Assembly (NCBI GenBank): GCA_965207275.1
Contig: CBDBMH010000001.1
Coordinates: 372,001-436,000 of the forward strand
DNA from: Bin22 sp965207275
GTDB lineage: Bacteria > Chloroflexota > Dehalococcoidia > Lucifugimonadales > UBA3495
Direction: 5' to 3'
DNA length: 64,000 nucleotides
The notes beneath the pieces are model-generated. The model did not search any database, was not told the origin of the DNA, and was given only the letters and a program-made list of their open reading frames with translations. How positions within the stretch are numbered: position 1 is the stretch's first letter; the number at the start of each line of letters is the position of its first letter. Made by a program: the position numbers and the translations under genes. Positions 28,197 to 36,876 of this stretch are shown in pieces.

Positions 28197-29027
28197 ATGG
28201 GTACGTTGTACGTCGTTGGCACCCCCATTGGCAACCTGGAAGACATCACCGTGCGGGCGGCGCGGACGCTGGGGGAGGTTGCCCTGGTGGCCGCCGAGGA
28301 TACCAGGGTGACCAGGCGGCTGCTGAACCACCTGGGCATCCGGGTTCCCTGCGTCAGCTGCAACGAGCATAACTGGCGGAGTCGGCTGCCGGACCTGGTG
28401 AAGGCGTTGGCGACGGGTGACGTGGCCCTGGTAACGGACGCGGGGATGCCAGGGGTGAGCGACCCCGGGGCGGCCGTAGTGTCGGCGGTGGAAGCCGAGG
28501 GGATTGACGTGAGAGTAATTCCCGGGCCGTCAGCAGTTACCACCGCACTGGCGGTGTCCGGCATGCCGGCCGATTCCTTTACCTTCCTGGGGTTCCTGCC
28601 TCGCCGGGGGAGGGAACGACGGGAACGGCTGGCCGCAGTGGCAGCAACACCGGACACCCTGGTATTCTTCGAATCTCCCCACCGGTTGAAAGCCATGCTG
28701 GGCGATTTGCTGGGGTCGCTGGGCGACCGGCAGTTGGCGGTGTGCCGGGAGTTGACAAAGCTGCACGAGGAGATCTGGCGGGGTCGAATATCCGAGGCCA
28801 TCGAACGCTTCGCCGAACCGAGGGGGGAGTTCGTGCTGGTTGTGGCCGGATCAGGTGGACCGGAAAAGGAAGAGAGTGCAGGCAATCAGGACCTGGCGCG
28901 GGAACAACTGGCCGTCCTGAGGCAGTCGGGGGCGCGGGCGCGGGAGGCGGTGGCGGAGGTAATGGCGGCCACCGGTCTGCCCCGCAGCGAGGTGTACCGA
29001 ATGTGGGTGGAGACGGGGAGGAGTTGA
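28197..29027 (+). CDS. rsmI: 16S rRNA (cytidine1402-2'-O)-methyltransferase RsmI
   Basis: 276 residues, tetrapyrrole-methylase-like fold. Start ATG 28197 gives the standard beginning MGTLYVVGTPIGNLEDIT. Other family marks are VAAEDTRVTRRLLNHLGI, SCNEHN, LVTDAGMPGVSDPG (SAM site), VIPGPSAVTTALAVSG and FLGFLPRRGRERRERL. RsmI adds the 2'-O-methyl group to C1402 in the ribosomal P site and works beside RsmH. The C-terminal domain is normal. The upstream in-frame stretch to 28095 is not conserved in character and was left out. Confidence 0.94.
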   Translation: MGTLYVVGTPIGNLEDITVRAARTLGEVALVAAEDTRVTRRLLNHLGIRVPCVSCNEHNWRSRLPDLVKALATGDVALVTDAGMPGVSDPGAAVVSAVEAEGIDVRVIPGPSAVTTALAVSGMPADSFTFLGFLPRRGRERRERLAAVAATPDTLVFFESPHRLKAMLGDLLGSLGDRQLAVCRELTKLHEEIWRGRISEAIERFAEPRGEFVLVVAGSGGPEKEESAGNQDLAREQLAVLRQSGARAREAVAEVMAATGLPRSEVYRMWVETGRS

Positions 29028-29099
29028 CGACCTTTTTCGGAGAAGGCCCCGTCATCTCTGAGCGGGTTCGTCAAATGCAAACTCATTCCCGTGAGTGCA

Positions 29100-29262
29100 G
29101 GAACTGTTTTTTCAGTTTGCGAGGTTCCCGCCGCAGCGGGGAACTTTGCGTAACTTGGGTTCCAATCAACTTGCCTCAGATTGCCAGTTCAGTTGGGCCC
29201 GTGTCAGTACTTACACCAGGCTTTTCTGGATTCCGGCTTCCGCCGGAAAGACGGTTATGCAA
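29100..29262 (-). repeat. Composite dispersed repeat, copy 2 (inverted)
   Basis: On the minus strand it reads CATAACCGTCTTTCCGGCGG, then a GTACTGACACGGGCCCAACT block, CAATCTGAGGC, AAGTTACGCAAAGTTCCCC and GGCGGGAACCTCGC. These match, in the same order, the blocks at 1570-1725. Confidence 0.7.
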
Positions 29263-29326
29263 GGGTCTCCTTGCGCGGCAGCGAGGAAAAAGGAGGCCGG
29301 GAGGCTTGCAGCTTCCATGAAACGAA

Positions 29327-29349
29327 AGCGCCCAAGGTATCGGGGCGCT
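29327..29349 (-). terminator. Terminator of the DUF4926-like gene
   Basis: A 7-bp stem (AGCGCCC with GGGCGCT) with the loop AAGGTATCG; on the minus strand it is followed by TTCGTTTC, 9 bp beyond the gene end. Confidence 0.55.
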
Positions 29350-29357
29350 CGCCTTGA

Positions 29358-29600
29358 TTATCGGGCGGGGGCCGCCGCGCGGGCATGGGTGATGTCGCGG
29401 GCTGTGACAGCCCGAACCTGTTGCTGCGTCACCGTCGCCAGGTCGATGGTCCCTCCATCCAGGCCAGCAAACTCTACAACATAAGCATGACCGTTACCGT
29501 GGACGTGGATGATGCAGCCGACGTCGCCGGGCAGGAAGCTGGTCCCGTCATCGCCCTTCACGGAGCCAGTCAGGATGACGGTGTCGTGTTCCATAAACAT
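29358..29600 (-). CDS. DUF4926-like small protein (80 aa)
   Basis: 80 residues. The pattern EHDTVILTGSVKGDDGTSFLPGDVGCIIHVHGNGHAYVVEFAG followed by DLATVTQQQVRAV matches the small SH3-like beta proteins annotated as DUF4926. These are often found beside a DUF6883 gene, and a partner or immunity role has been suggested by context only. Here the partner upstream is broken (29604-29941), while this gene is intact. It starts 3 bp after the broken gene's stop (TGA GCC ATG), the spacing of a coupled pair. A terminator lies directly downstream. Confidence 0.7.
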   Translation of the reverse strand: MFMEHDTVILTGSVKGDDGTSFLPGDVGCIIHVHGNGHAYVVEFAGLDGGTIDLATVTQQQVRAVTARDITHARAAAPAR

Positions 29601-29603
29601 GGC

Positions 29604-29941
29604 TCAACTCCTGATGGGAAAGGCCGTAATCAACCTCGGGCTTTGCGAGCCAGTTCTACCTGCTAAACAGTCCTGACCCGAGGGTTGCGGCCGTCCGGGG
29701 TTAGCGGACCACCGTCTATATTTTACCGTCTGCCGTATTCGGCATCTACTTTAAGTGCTACTTGTGGCGTCTGCCCATGCTCTTTCAAGGCCTCCGCAAA
29801 GTCTTCAATATTTTCTAAGGTGTAACCAAACCCTTGGAAGAAAGCCGCCTTGTATCTTCCTCGTGGACTAGTTGGAGATAACAGGTACTCCGCTAGTTTT
29901 CTCGGCTCCACCAACAGGATTTCCGAGCCTGGCATTATCAT
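29604..29941 (-). pseudogene. DUF6883-like gene, frameshifted remnant
   Basis: The first ~70 codons read MIMPGSEILLVEPRKLAEYLL, then SPRGRYKAAFFQGFGYT and DAEYGRR, and stop at 29732. Past the stop the family-like sequence continues in other frames: IDGGPLTPDGRNPRVRTV, an in-frame TAG where Trp is expected, then QVELARKA, and finally PRLITAFPIRS with a TGA at 29606-29604. At least two frameshifts and one nonsense codon are needed to explain this. DUF6883 domains occur in small standalone proteins and as tails of toxin-like or phage proteins. Decay of the putative effector beside an intact partner is typical of an eroding two-gene module (inference). Confidence 0.7.
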
Positions 29942-30396
29942 GGTCAATCGATTGTATCCCTTTCGCCGGAAACGACTCAACACTGAGATTCCAGTCTTGG
30001 CGTGGCGCTACACTCTTCGCGCATCCCAACCGATTAACGGCCCCCCAGCCCAGTGGAATGGTATTTTAGACTTGGGCCATGGCGGCAAGTAATCATAGGT
30101 GGAAGGTATGTGTGCTGAGCCTGTCGAAGGGCCTAGTCCGCCACAGGCGGATGCCATCAGCCCGGTTACGGGCCCGAAAGCAGGCTTGTAGGATAGAGTT
30201 TAGATTCTTCGGCTTCGCTCAGAATGACAGTGTAGGGGAGCGCGGAACGGGTTAGTGTCAACAGGCCCCAGATTCTTCGGCTTCGCTCAGAATGACCATT
30301 TACTGGCAGAAGGACGACTTGTCCATAATGCGATTGCCCCGCCGCGTGCTTCAACCGATTACCGGCGACCCGCTTACCCTGTGGTAAACTGAGGTT
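29942..30396. other. Intergenic region with dispersed repeat
   Basis: 455 bp between the divergent DUF6883 remnant and the MFS gene. 30113-30296 holds a family-1 repeat with its last motif duplicated. The rest shows nothing recognisable. Confidence 0.6.
30113..30296 (+). repeat. Dispersed repeat family 1, copy B with extra terminal motif
   Basis: TGCTGAGCCTGTCGAAGGGC starts the unit, CTTCGGCTTCGCTCAGAATG near 30208 ends it, and the same terminal motif occurs a second time at 30270-30296. A CCGCCACAGGCGG palindrome is inserted near 30130. Same orientation as copies at 1004 and 47414. Confidence 0.75.
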
Positions 30397-31830
30397 TTGC
30401 TGCGGGGCGGTGTAACAACCGGAACGCTCCTCCCCTTCCAGGCATTATTTCCTCAATATTCGCGAGCGCTAACCTTGGGTCTGGCAAGCCAAATCATTAC
30501 CGCCCCCCGTCGGGCGCGGGGGGTCTTCTACGGCTGGTGGCTGGTGGTCCTCAGCGGGTTCACCATGACCATCGCCACCGTTCCCCTGTATCACGCCATG
30601 GCCGTATGGTCGGTGGCGCTGGAGGCCCAATTCGGCTGGAGCCGGGGGCAGCTGGGGCTGGCGCTGACCTTCACCCGCATCGAGGGTGGGTTGATGGGGC
30701 CCATCGAAGGCTACCTGACGGACCGCCTGGGCGCTCGCCGCATGGTCTTCATCGGCCTGCTCATCCTGGGCGTCGGGTTCCTGATATTCGCCGGGGTCCG
30801 GAACCTGTGGATGTTCTACGTTGCCTTCCTGGTCATGGCGCTGGGACAGGGACTGGGAAGCTGGCTGCCCCTGATGACCACCATCAACAACTGGTTTGCC
30901 CGCCGCCGGGCTACCGCCATGGGGTGGGCCAACGTGGGGAGCCGAATCGGAGCGTTGCTGCTGGTACCGGCCATCGCCTGGGCCATTGACCCGGAACAGA
31001 CCCGCCTGGGCTGGCAGTTGACGGCGCTGATCCTGGGGGTAGTTACCCTGGTATTGGCCTTCCCCCTGACCCGACTGATACGCAACCGTCCCCAGGATTA
31101 CGGGCAGCGGCCCGATGGAGATCCGCCGGATCCGCCAACCCAGGTCGGCGCGGTCAATCAGTCGCAAAGCGCTTCCAGGCACGAGCAAGGTTCGCGACCG
31201 GCAACGGCCTCGCCCCGTCGCGCCCCGGCCCAGGACGACGGCGACCTGACGGCGGCACAGGCCCTGAGGACGCCGGCCTTCTGGTTGATCTCCTTCGGGC
31301 ACGGGTTCACTTCCATGGTGATTCTGGCCATCATGACCCACCTGGGGCTGCTGCTGAAAGACAAGGGGTTCGACGTGCAGACCACGGGCTGGATCGTGGT
31401 GGTCTATACCGCTACGGCCATGGTCTTCCAGTTGGTGGGCGGGTACGTGGGGGACCGGTGGCCGAAGAACATCGCCCTGTTCATCTTCACCACCATCCAG
31501 GCGGCGGCGGTGGTGGTGCTGACCATTTCCTCAAGCCTGCTGATGTTCTACCTGTACGCCGTTCTGTTCGGGATAGGATTCGGGGGACGTAACCCGCTGA
31601 CCACGGCCATACGGGGAGAATACTTCGGGAGGGCCTCCTTTGGCCGCATTTTGGGGCTCTCCACCGTGCCGATGAACGTGCTGTTGCTGATCGGATCGCC
31701 GCTGGCCGGCTACATGCGGGACATCCAGAACTCCTACGACATGGCCTTTCTGCTGCTGGCGGGGTTCAACTTCCTGGGAGGGGTATTGTTCCTGTTCGCG
31801 CGCAAGCCCAGGGTTCCAGCCAGAAACTGA
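30397..31830 (+). CDS. MFS transporter (monocarboxylate/oxalate-formate antiporter type)
   Basis: Up to 477 residues with 12 predicted membrane helices in two halves, separated by a ~55-residue charged loop (about residues 230-285). Begins FYGWWLVVLSGFTMTIATVPLYHAM, typical of the oxalate/monocarboxylate MFS branch. The A-loop motif after helix 2 is GYLTDRLGARRMV, repeated in the second half as GYVGDRWPKN. Substrate probably a small carboxylate (inference). The start is uncertain: TTG 30397 or TTG 30475 (MGLASQIITAP); no ATG lies upstream of the first helix. Stand-alone gene ending at a strong terminator. Confidence 0.85.
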   Translation: MLRGGVTTGTLLPFQALFPQYSRALTLGLASQIITAPRRARGVFYGWWLVVLSGFTMTIATVPLYHAMAVWSVALEAQFGWSRGQLGLALTFTRIEGGLMGPIEGYLTDRLGARRMVFIGLLILGVGFLIFAGVRNLWMFYVAFLVMALGQGLGSWLPLMTTINNWFARRRATAMGWANVGSRIGALLLVPAIAWAIDPEQTRLGWQLTALILGVVTLVLAFPLTRLIRNRPQDYGQRPDGDPPDPPTQVGAVNQSQSASRHEQGSRPATASPRRAPAQDDGDLTAAQALRTPAFWLISFGHGFTSMVILAIMTHLGLLLKDKGFDVQTTGWIVVVYTATAMVFQLVGGYVGDRWPKNIALFIFTTIQAAAVVVLTISSSLLMFYLYAVLFGIGFGGRNPLTTAIRGEYFGRASFGRILGLSTVPMNVLLLIGSPLAGYMRDIQNSYDMAFLLLAGFNFLGGVLFLFARKPRVPARN

Positions 31831-31866
31831 GCCAGCCCAGGACGAGGAATCGGCCAACAAGAAAAG

Positions 31867-31898
31867 AAAGGGGACGGGTCGATGGACCCGCCCCCTTT
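31867..31898. terminator. Bidirectional terminator between MFS and cyclophilin genes
   Basis: A 14-bp stem (AAAGGGGACGGGTC with GACCCGCCCCCTTT, one A-C mismatch) around GATG, then GTTTAACG. Confidence 0.75.
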
Positions 31899-31919
31899 GT
31901 TTAACGTCCCTGGAGTAAC

Positions 31920-32465
31920 CTAACCGGCCGGGGTTATTTCCCGTTCGTGGATTTCAATGTTGTGGATCTGGAGGCGGTCCGACGGGGCGGAACGTTCGCC
32001 ACCGGAGCCGGAGCCCACGGGAGAATTGGCCAGCGTGTCCAGGGTCTCTTCCCCTTCCATCAGCATGCCGAAGATGGTGTAGTTGGGGGGCAGGCCCACG
32101 TTGGCGCCGTGGACGATGAAGAACTGGCTGCCGTTGGTGTTGGGGCCGGCGTTGGCCATGGCCAGGGTGCCCTTCACGTAGGGACGGGTTACGGTCTCGT
32201 CCTGGAATCGGTAGCCGGGGCCGCCGCGGCCGGTGCCCTCGGGGCAGCCACCCTGGATCATAAAATCCTTGATGACGCGGTGAAAGCAACCGTCTTCATA
32301 AAAGCCCTCGCGGGCCAGGAAGACGAAATTGTTGACGGTGCGAGGGGCTTCATCGGCGAATAGCTGAATGGCCATGTCGCCGTGATTAGTGCTGATGTTG
32401 GCGAAGTAGACCTTGGTGGGGTCCAGTATCAGGGAAGGGGCGCTGGCATATTGCTTGGGGGGCAT
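31920..32465 (-). CDS. Cyclophilin-type peptidyl-prolyl cis-trans isomerase
   Basis: 181 residues. Catalytic and peptide-binding marks are FHRVIKDFMIQGG (Arg, Phe, Met, Gln), GTLAMANAGPNTNGSQFFI and the C-terminal TIFGMLMEGEETLDTL. No signal peptide, so a cytosolic proline isomerase that helps protein folding. The canonical Trp of cyclosporin-binding forms is absent, as in many bacterial cyclophilins. Start ATG 32465 after AGGAGGAATC. Confidence 0.92.
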   Translation of the reverse strand: MPPKQYASAPSLILDPTKVYFANISTNHGDMAIQLFADEAPRTVNNFVFLAREGFYEDGCFHRVIKDFMIQGGCPEGTGRGGPGYRFQDETVTRPYVKGTLAMANAGPNTNGSQFFIVHGANVGLPPNYTIFGMLMEGEETLDTLANSPVGSGSGGERSAPSDRLQIHNIEIHEREITPAG

Positions 32466-32650
32466 GATTCCTCCTTTAGTCCTGCTGGGAACAGTGCCCA
32501 GTTTAACACAGGCGGCAACCTGGCAAAGCCAACGACCAAGTCAGCCAGACCAAGTCGAACCAGCCTGGCGGCACGGCATCGGGAAAGCGCCGGCAGTGCA
32601 GGTTTTCGGTAGACCCGACCCTCCGGTACGTTGGACCTCGCCGCGGGACG

Positions 32651-33388
32651 TCAGAAAGTCGGGGCTTCTTCTCCGAACCACTTGCCGATCAGTTCATTCA
32701 ACGAGCCATCCTCCTTCATTTCCCCGATAGCTGCGTCCAGTTTTTCCCGAAGTTCCGCGTCTTCCTCCCGTACGCCGATGCCCGTGCCCCTGTCCAGTGT
32801 GACTTCAGCCCCCACAAATGCAAGGCCGCCTTGGCTGTCATCAATAATGTCCTGCAGATAGGAAATGGATGCGAAGACGGAGTCGGCCTCGCCCTTCTGA
32901 ACGGCTGCTACGGTGTCTTTGGCCAGGGGGTACTCCAGGAGTGCGCCAACTTTGCCGCCGAGGTAGTCGGCCTGGACCGTGGCAGTCTGCACCGCTACCC
33001 GGCCGCGTGTGGCGTCTTCCCCGGCGCCGGTAAGGGCGGCGAAGACCGACGGCTCAGGAGGGAAATAAGGCTGGGTAAAGTCGATCACCTGGTCCCGCTC
33101 CTCGGTAATGCTCATAGCGGCCATTATGGCGTCGTACCTGCCGACCCGGAGGTTGGTAATTATGGATTCCCAGTCGTTGGTTACCCACTGGCACTCCAGG
33201 CTGGCCCGTTCGCACAGTTCGTTCCCCAGGTCAATTTCGAAGCCCTCCAGTTCCCCCGCGTCGTTCAGGTAACCAAAGGGGGGATAGGCGCCTTCAGCGC
33301 CAATGCTCACGGGTGCCGCACCTGCGCAGGAAACCACCGTTGCCATTAGGAACAGAAGACATGCAATTAACGCCGTAGCCTTGTTCAT
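32651..33388 (-). CDS. Amino-acid ABC transporter substrate-binding lipoprotein
   Basis: 245 residues, family-3 (SBP_bac_3) binding protein. The signal peptide ends in the lipobox VVSC; the mature part opens IGAEGAYPPFGYLNDAGELEGFEIDLGNELC, the ligand-binding signature. DWESIITNLRVGRYDAIMAAMSITEERDQVIDFTQPYF and RGTGIGVREEDAELREKLDAAI follow. It binds a polar amino acid such as Arg, His or Gln at the outer face of the membrane. No permease or ATPase is adjacent. ATG 33388 is supported by GAGGCAGGAAG. An IS427-type element lies ~147 bp upstream and may separate it from its original promoter. Confidence 0.9.
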   Translation of the reverse strand: MNKATALIACLLFLMATVVSCAGAAPVSIGAEGAYPPFGYLNDAGELEGFEIDLGNELCERASLECQWVTNDWESIITNLRVGRYDAIMAAMSITEERDQVIDFTQPYFPPEPSVFAALTGAGEDATRGRVAVQTATVQADYLGGKVGALLEYPLAKDTVAAVQKGEADSVFASISYLQDIIDDSQGGLAFVGAEVTLDRGTGIGVREEDAELREKLDAAIGEMKEDGSLNELIGKWFGEEAPTF

Positions 33389-33534
33389 CTTCCTGCCTCG
33401 TGGCCGACGGAAGGGGGATACCTCTTCAAGACGTTCCCGGAATCTTCTGTCGCCGGTCTTTTCTTGACGTAGCGGGGTGGACAGCCACCAAAAAGGAAAG
33501 CGGGGTGAACACCAACGTGCCACCCCGTCTCCTA

Positions 33535-34393
33535 GAAGCCATTTCAAAAATACCGAATAAGGTTTATGCTCCTGACCAAAGGGAAAGTGTGGGGTGGAAC
33601 GGTGGAGCAGGAATTGAGCGATGCCCAATGGAAACTGATACAGCCTTGGTTGCCAGCGCCTAAGCGGAGGGGGCGTCCCAGAGCCGATGACCGGCGCACC
33701 ATCAATGGTGTCTTGTATGTGTTGCGCACGGGCTGCCGCTGGCAGGACCTTCCGGGAGAGTACGGCAGTTCCGTGACTTGCTGGCGACGACTGAACCAGT
33801 GGCAGGAACAAGGGGTCTGGGAAGATATCTGGCGGACTCTGCTGGGCACTCTGGATGCCCAAGGTAGGCTGGAATGGGAACGGGCCCACCTGGATGCCAC
33901 TTTCGCCCCAGCCAAAAAGGGGGAGACCAGGTAGGACTGACCCGCAAGGGCAAGGGCACCAAACTGATGCTGGTGGTAGACAACCAGGGAACCCCTCTGG
34001 GAGCCTTGGTGGCCAGCGCCCAGCGGGCGGAGATCACTCTGGCCGAGGCTACCTTGGCAACGGTGAGGGTACCGCGGGCCAGGGGACGACCCCGCAGTCG
34101 TCCCGGGGAACTGGTAGCCGACCGAGGCTACGATTCTCGAGCATTCCGAAACCGGTTGCGGCGGAGGGGAATCAAGCCTTGCATCCCGGAACGACGTGGC
34201 AAAAGGCCGCGACCGGGCCGGAAAGCTCAGGTGTCCAACTACCGCCATCGGTGGGTAGTGGAACGGACCTTCGCCTGGTTGCACAACTTTCGTCGGCTGG
34301 TAGTTCGATACGAGAGAAAAGCGGATCTCTATTTCGGCTTCGTCCTGCTGGCCTTTGTAATCCTGCTCACTAATCGAATTTTGAAATAGCTTC
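33535..34393 (+). mobile_element. IS5-family (IS427 group) insertion sequence, ~859 bp
   Basis: Terminal inverted repeats GAAGCYATTTCAAAA: left end at 33535, right end complement ending at 34393. Both ends are flanked by CTAG; depending on how the ends are drawn, the target duplication is TA (33533-33534 and 34394-34395) or CTAG. Length, ends and the two-frame transposase agree with the IS427 group of IS5. It is inserted upstream of the amino-acid-binding protein gene. Confidence 0.85.
33566..34389 (+). CDS. IS427-type transposase made by -1 ribosomal frameshift
   Basis: Two overlapping frames. The first (33566-33934) starts with the DUF4096-like domain LSDAQWKLIQPWLP and ends ERAHLDATFAPAKKGETR (first catalytic Asp). 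The second (-1 frame, to 34389) continues GGDQVGLTRKGKGTKLMLVVD, with the second Asp in VADRGYDS and Glu in WVVERTFAWLHNFRRL. The slip site A AAG GGG is at 33916-33922, exactly where the -1 shift joins AKK to GGDQVG as in intact relatives. The DDE triad is complete, so the element may be functional. The N-terminal start is uncertain (33566 or a GTG near 33602). Confidence 0.85.
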
Positions 34394-34454
34394 TAGCGAT
34401 GTCGCGAGTAAGCCTGATACAGAATCCGACGCACAGCCGAGACCGGCGTCGCGG

Positions 34455-34898
34455 CTAGCCCCGGTTATGGGTCTTGGTCTCGGCCCAGGCCACGATCTTG
34501 GGCATGGCGGCGTTGACGTCGCGCTGGTCCACGGAACGGGCGACCTCGTCGGCCTGGCAGCGGATCAGCATAATGGGCAGCCGGTTGCGGATCTTGTCCA
34601 GGGTCCAGGACAGGGGATCGCCCTCGGCGGTGAAGTCCAGTTCCAGGCGCACGTTCTGGTCCATGGGCTTGTTGCGATAGTGGTAGTGGGGGTTGATACG
34701 GAAGCAGTCGAAGCGCAGCAACTCCTTGTCGTTGCCCTCGATCTCGTTGCCATAGACATGGATGCAGATTCCCTCGTCGTTCATGGCCCCCACTTCGGTC
34801 CGGTACTCCAAACCAAAGGTGACGGAGCCGGCCGAGACCAGTTCCTCGGACCCGCTGGTGGCTCCTCCCATCTGGGCATGCATTACCTCTTGTGTCAT
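34455..34898 (-). CDS. Hypothetical protein (147 aa)
   Basis: 147 residues, no family recognised with confidence. Beta-rich and acidic, with several conserved-looking patches: TFGLEYRTEVGAMNDEGICIHVYGNEI, LLRFDCFRINPHYHYRNK and LSWTLDKIRNRLPIMLIRC. The HYHYR cluster could bind a metal, but this is speculative. AGCAGGAGGTTTTAAGCC before ATG 34898 is a near-ideal ribosome site, and the frame is clean. No signal peptide. Stand-alone gene next to the IS427 element. Confidence 0.6.
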   Translation of the reverse strand: MTQEVMHAQMGGATSGSEELVSAGSVTFGLEYRTEVGAMNDEGICIHVYGNEIEGNDKELLRFDCFRINPHYHYRNKPMDQNVRLELDFTAEGDPLSWTLDKIRNRLPIMLIRCQADEVARSVDQRDVNAAMPKIVAWAETKTHNRG

Positions 34899-35420
34899 GG
34901 CTTAAAACCTCCTGCTTTCGTTGAGTCTCGGGTATTATCCGTCCTTTAGAGTCGCCTGGTGTGATTATACTACCTGCTTTCGCTGGCGCAAGGGGCTGGA
35001 GGTAATGGATAGCGTTCCGGTCTATGTGGTCCTCTGAGGGACAGGGCAGCCCCAGGGTTTGCCCCTGAGCAGTCGTTGAGCCACGCCGCCTAATCCAGAA
35101 CGCTGGCCAAGCGGCCGGTGGCGTTCCGTTCTTAGTGGTTTGGTTAATGGTCATTTTGGCGGAGGCCGGAATCCAGGAGGCCTTGTCCTGTCGAATGGGG
35201 ATTTCTCTACAGCTTCTCCGGACTGCGGCCAAAGCCGCAGTGATGGGTCGGGGTTTGGAACATATCTCCCAAACCTTCAGACGACCCAGGTTGGAACGCT
35301 GCCCAAACAGCCGGCCAACTTTTGTGCCCCGGCGGTTTATGCTATAATTTAGCTTTCCGCTCGTAGTGGCTATCCCCTGTTGTGCCATGCGCGAAGCAAC
35401 AAGCAACGGAGTGAAGTTCG
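34899..35420. other. Intergenic region upstream of trigger factor
   Basis: 522 bp between the divergent hypothetical gene and tig. Contains a CCGG-type dispersed repeat (35151-35173, GGCGGAGGCCGGAATCC core) and the tig promoter. Otherwise nothing recognised. Confidence 0.6.
35340..35348 (+). promoter_or_regulatory. Extended -10 promoter of tig operon
   Basis: TGCTATAAT, a perfect -10 hexamer with the upstream TGn extension, 72 bp before the tig GTG. The -35 is weak (TTGTGC at 35322), as is usual for extended -10 promoters. Confidence 0.6.
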
Positions 35421-36872
35421 GTGAAAGTTACGAAGGAATCGTCCACCCCCGTCGAAATTATCCTCAATGTTGAAATGGACGCGACGGACGAAGACCCGTA
35501 CATTGACCGATCCTACCGACGTACCGTTGGCCGCCTCAACATCCCCGGATTCCGCAAAGGCAAAGCCCCCCGTTCCATAGTCGAAAGCTACGTTGGCCGC
35601 ATAGCCCTGGTCCAGGACGCACTGGACTTCATGATTCCCGAAACCCTTAACCGGGCCCTGCAGGACGAAGAAATCCAGGCCTTCGTCGAGCCGCGAGTGG
35701 AAGTTACCGAGCTGGAACCCGTTTCCTTCCGAGCCACCGTCCCCCTGGAACCCACGGTGGACCTGGGCGACTTTTACAGCGTCCGCCTGGAGAAGGAGCC
35801 AGTAGAGATCTCCGACGAAGAGGTCGACCAGGTATTGGAGCGGATACGCCGCGAAATGGCCCCCTGGGAACCGGTAGAGCGCCCGGTGGAGTTTGGCGAT
35901 CTGCTGAACTTGAACGTCGAGGGGGAGATGGACGGCGAGGCGCTGGTAAACGACCAGGAGGTTGACTACCTTCCGGAACCGACCAACGTATTGCCTTTCC
36001 CCGGCTTCGCCGAGCACCTGGAAGGGATGGCGGAAGGGGAACACAAGGACTTCACCGTTACGGTGCCCGAAGACTACCCCCGCGCTGAGTATGCCGGCAA
36101 GGACGTGGACTTCAAAGTGGATGTCCTTTCCATCAAGGAGAAGGCCCTGTCGGACCTGGACGACGAGTTTGCCAAGGGGGTGGGCGAAGGGTTCGACGAC
36201 ATGGCAGCCCTGCGCGCCCACATCCTGGAACGGGTTACCGGCGAGGCCGAATCCCAGGCGGATTACGCCTTCCAGGAACAGAGCCTGAGTTCCCTGCTCG
36301 AAAGCGCCACCATCACCGCCTCGGACCTGCTGCTGGAGCGGGAAATCCAGAATATGCAGGATGAACGGGAACGGATGCTGCAGAACCAGCGCCTGGACCT
36401 GGAGACTTACCTGACCTACGTGGGAAAGACGGAGGAGGAGTTCCAGGACGAGCTTCGCCCCGTAGCCGAGGACCGGTTGAACCGCATGCTGGTAGTCCGG
36501 AAGCTGGCCCAGGAAGAGGGGCTGGAGGTAACGCTCGAGGAAATCCAGGCGGAGATCGAGTCCATTGTCTCAACCTCATCGGAAGAAAACGTGGGCGCCA
36601 TGCTGCGCGCCCTGAATTCAGAGGGCACCAGGGAGTCCATCCGTTCCTCCTTGCTGAACCAGAAGGTAATGGCGCGCCTGGTAGAGATTGTGCAGGGCCC
36701 TGAAGCCGGCGCGGAAGAGGAGGCAGGGCCGGACACGGACCAGCCCGAAAAGGAAGAGGAAACTCCCGCGGCCGAAGCCTCAGCAGAGGCGGATCCTCCC
36801 GAGGGGGCCGGGGACGACCCAACCAGTGAAGCAGACCCGCCCGATGCGGAAGGAAGGAAGGAAGGAGCTTAA
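35421..36872 (+). CDS. tig: Trigger factor
   Basis: 483 residues, ribosome-associated chaperone with three domains. The N-terminal ribosome-binding domain has the signature NIPGFRKGKAPRSIVESYVG (GFRKGKAP). A central FKBP-type isomerase domain spans ~150-240 (EFGDLLNLNVEGEMDG, PGFAEHLEGMAEGE), then comes a long helical C-terminal arm. The last ~40 residues are an acidic Glu/Asp/Ala/Pro tail, longer than usual. Starts at GTG 35421 behind AACGGAGTGAAGTTCG. Heads the classical tig-clpP-clpX cluster, with clpP 4 bp downstream. Confidence 0.95.
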   Translation: MKVTKESSTPVEIILNVEMDATDEDPYIDRSYRRTVGRLNIPGFRKGKAPRSIVESYVGRIALVQDALDFMIPETLNRALQDEEIQAFVEPRVEVTELEPVSFRATVPLEPTVDLGDFYSVRLEKEPVEISDEEVDQVLERIRREMAPWEPVERPVEFGDLLNLNVEGEMDGEALVNDQEVDYLPEPTNVLPFPGFAEHLEGMAEGEHKDFTVTVPEDYPRAEYAGKDVDFKVDVLSIKEKALSDLDDEFAKGVGEGFDDMAALRAHILERVTGEAESQADYAFQEQSLSSLLESATITASDLLLEREIQNMQDERERMLQNQRLDLETYLTYVGKTEEEFQDELRPVAEDRLNRMLVVRKLAQEEGLEVTLEEIQAEIESIVSTSSEENVGAMLRALNSEGTRESIRSSLLNQKVMARLVEIVQGPEAGAEEEAGPDTDQPEKEEETPAAEASAEADPPEGAGDDPTSEADPPDAEGRKEGA

Positions 36873-36876
36873 CCCC

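Larger units (their letters stand above)
29028..29357. other. Intergenic region with composite repeat
   Basis: 330 bp between the convergent genes rsmI and the DUF4926-like gene. Holds the inverted composite repeat (29100-29262) and a terminator hairpin (29327-29349). No gene seen. Confidence 0.6.
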
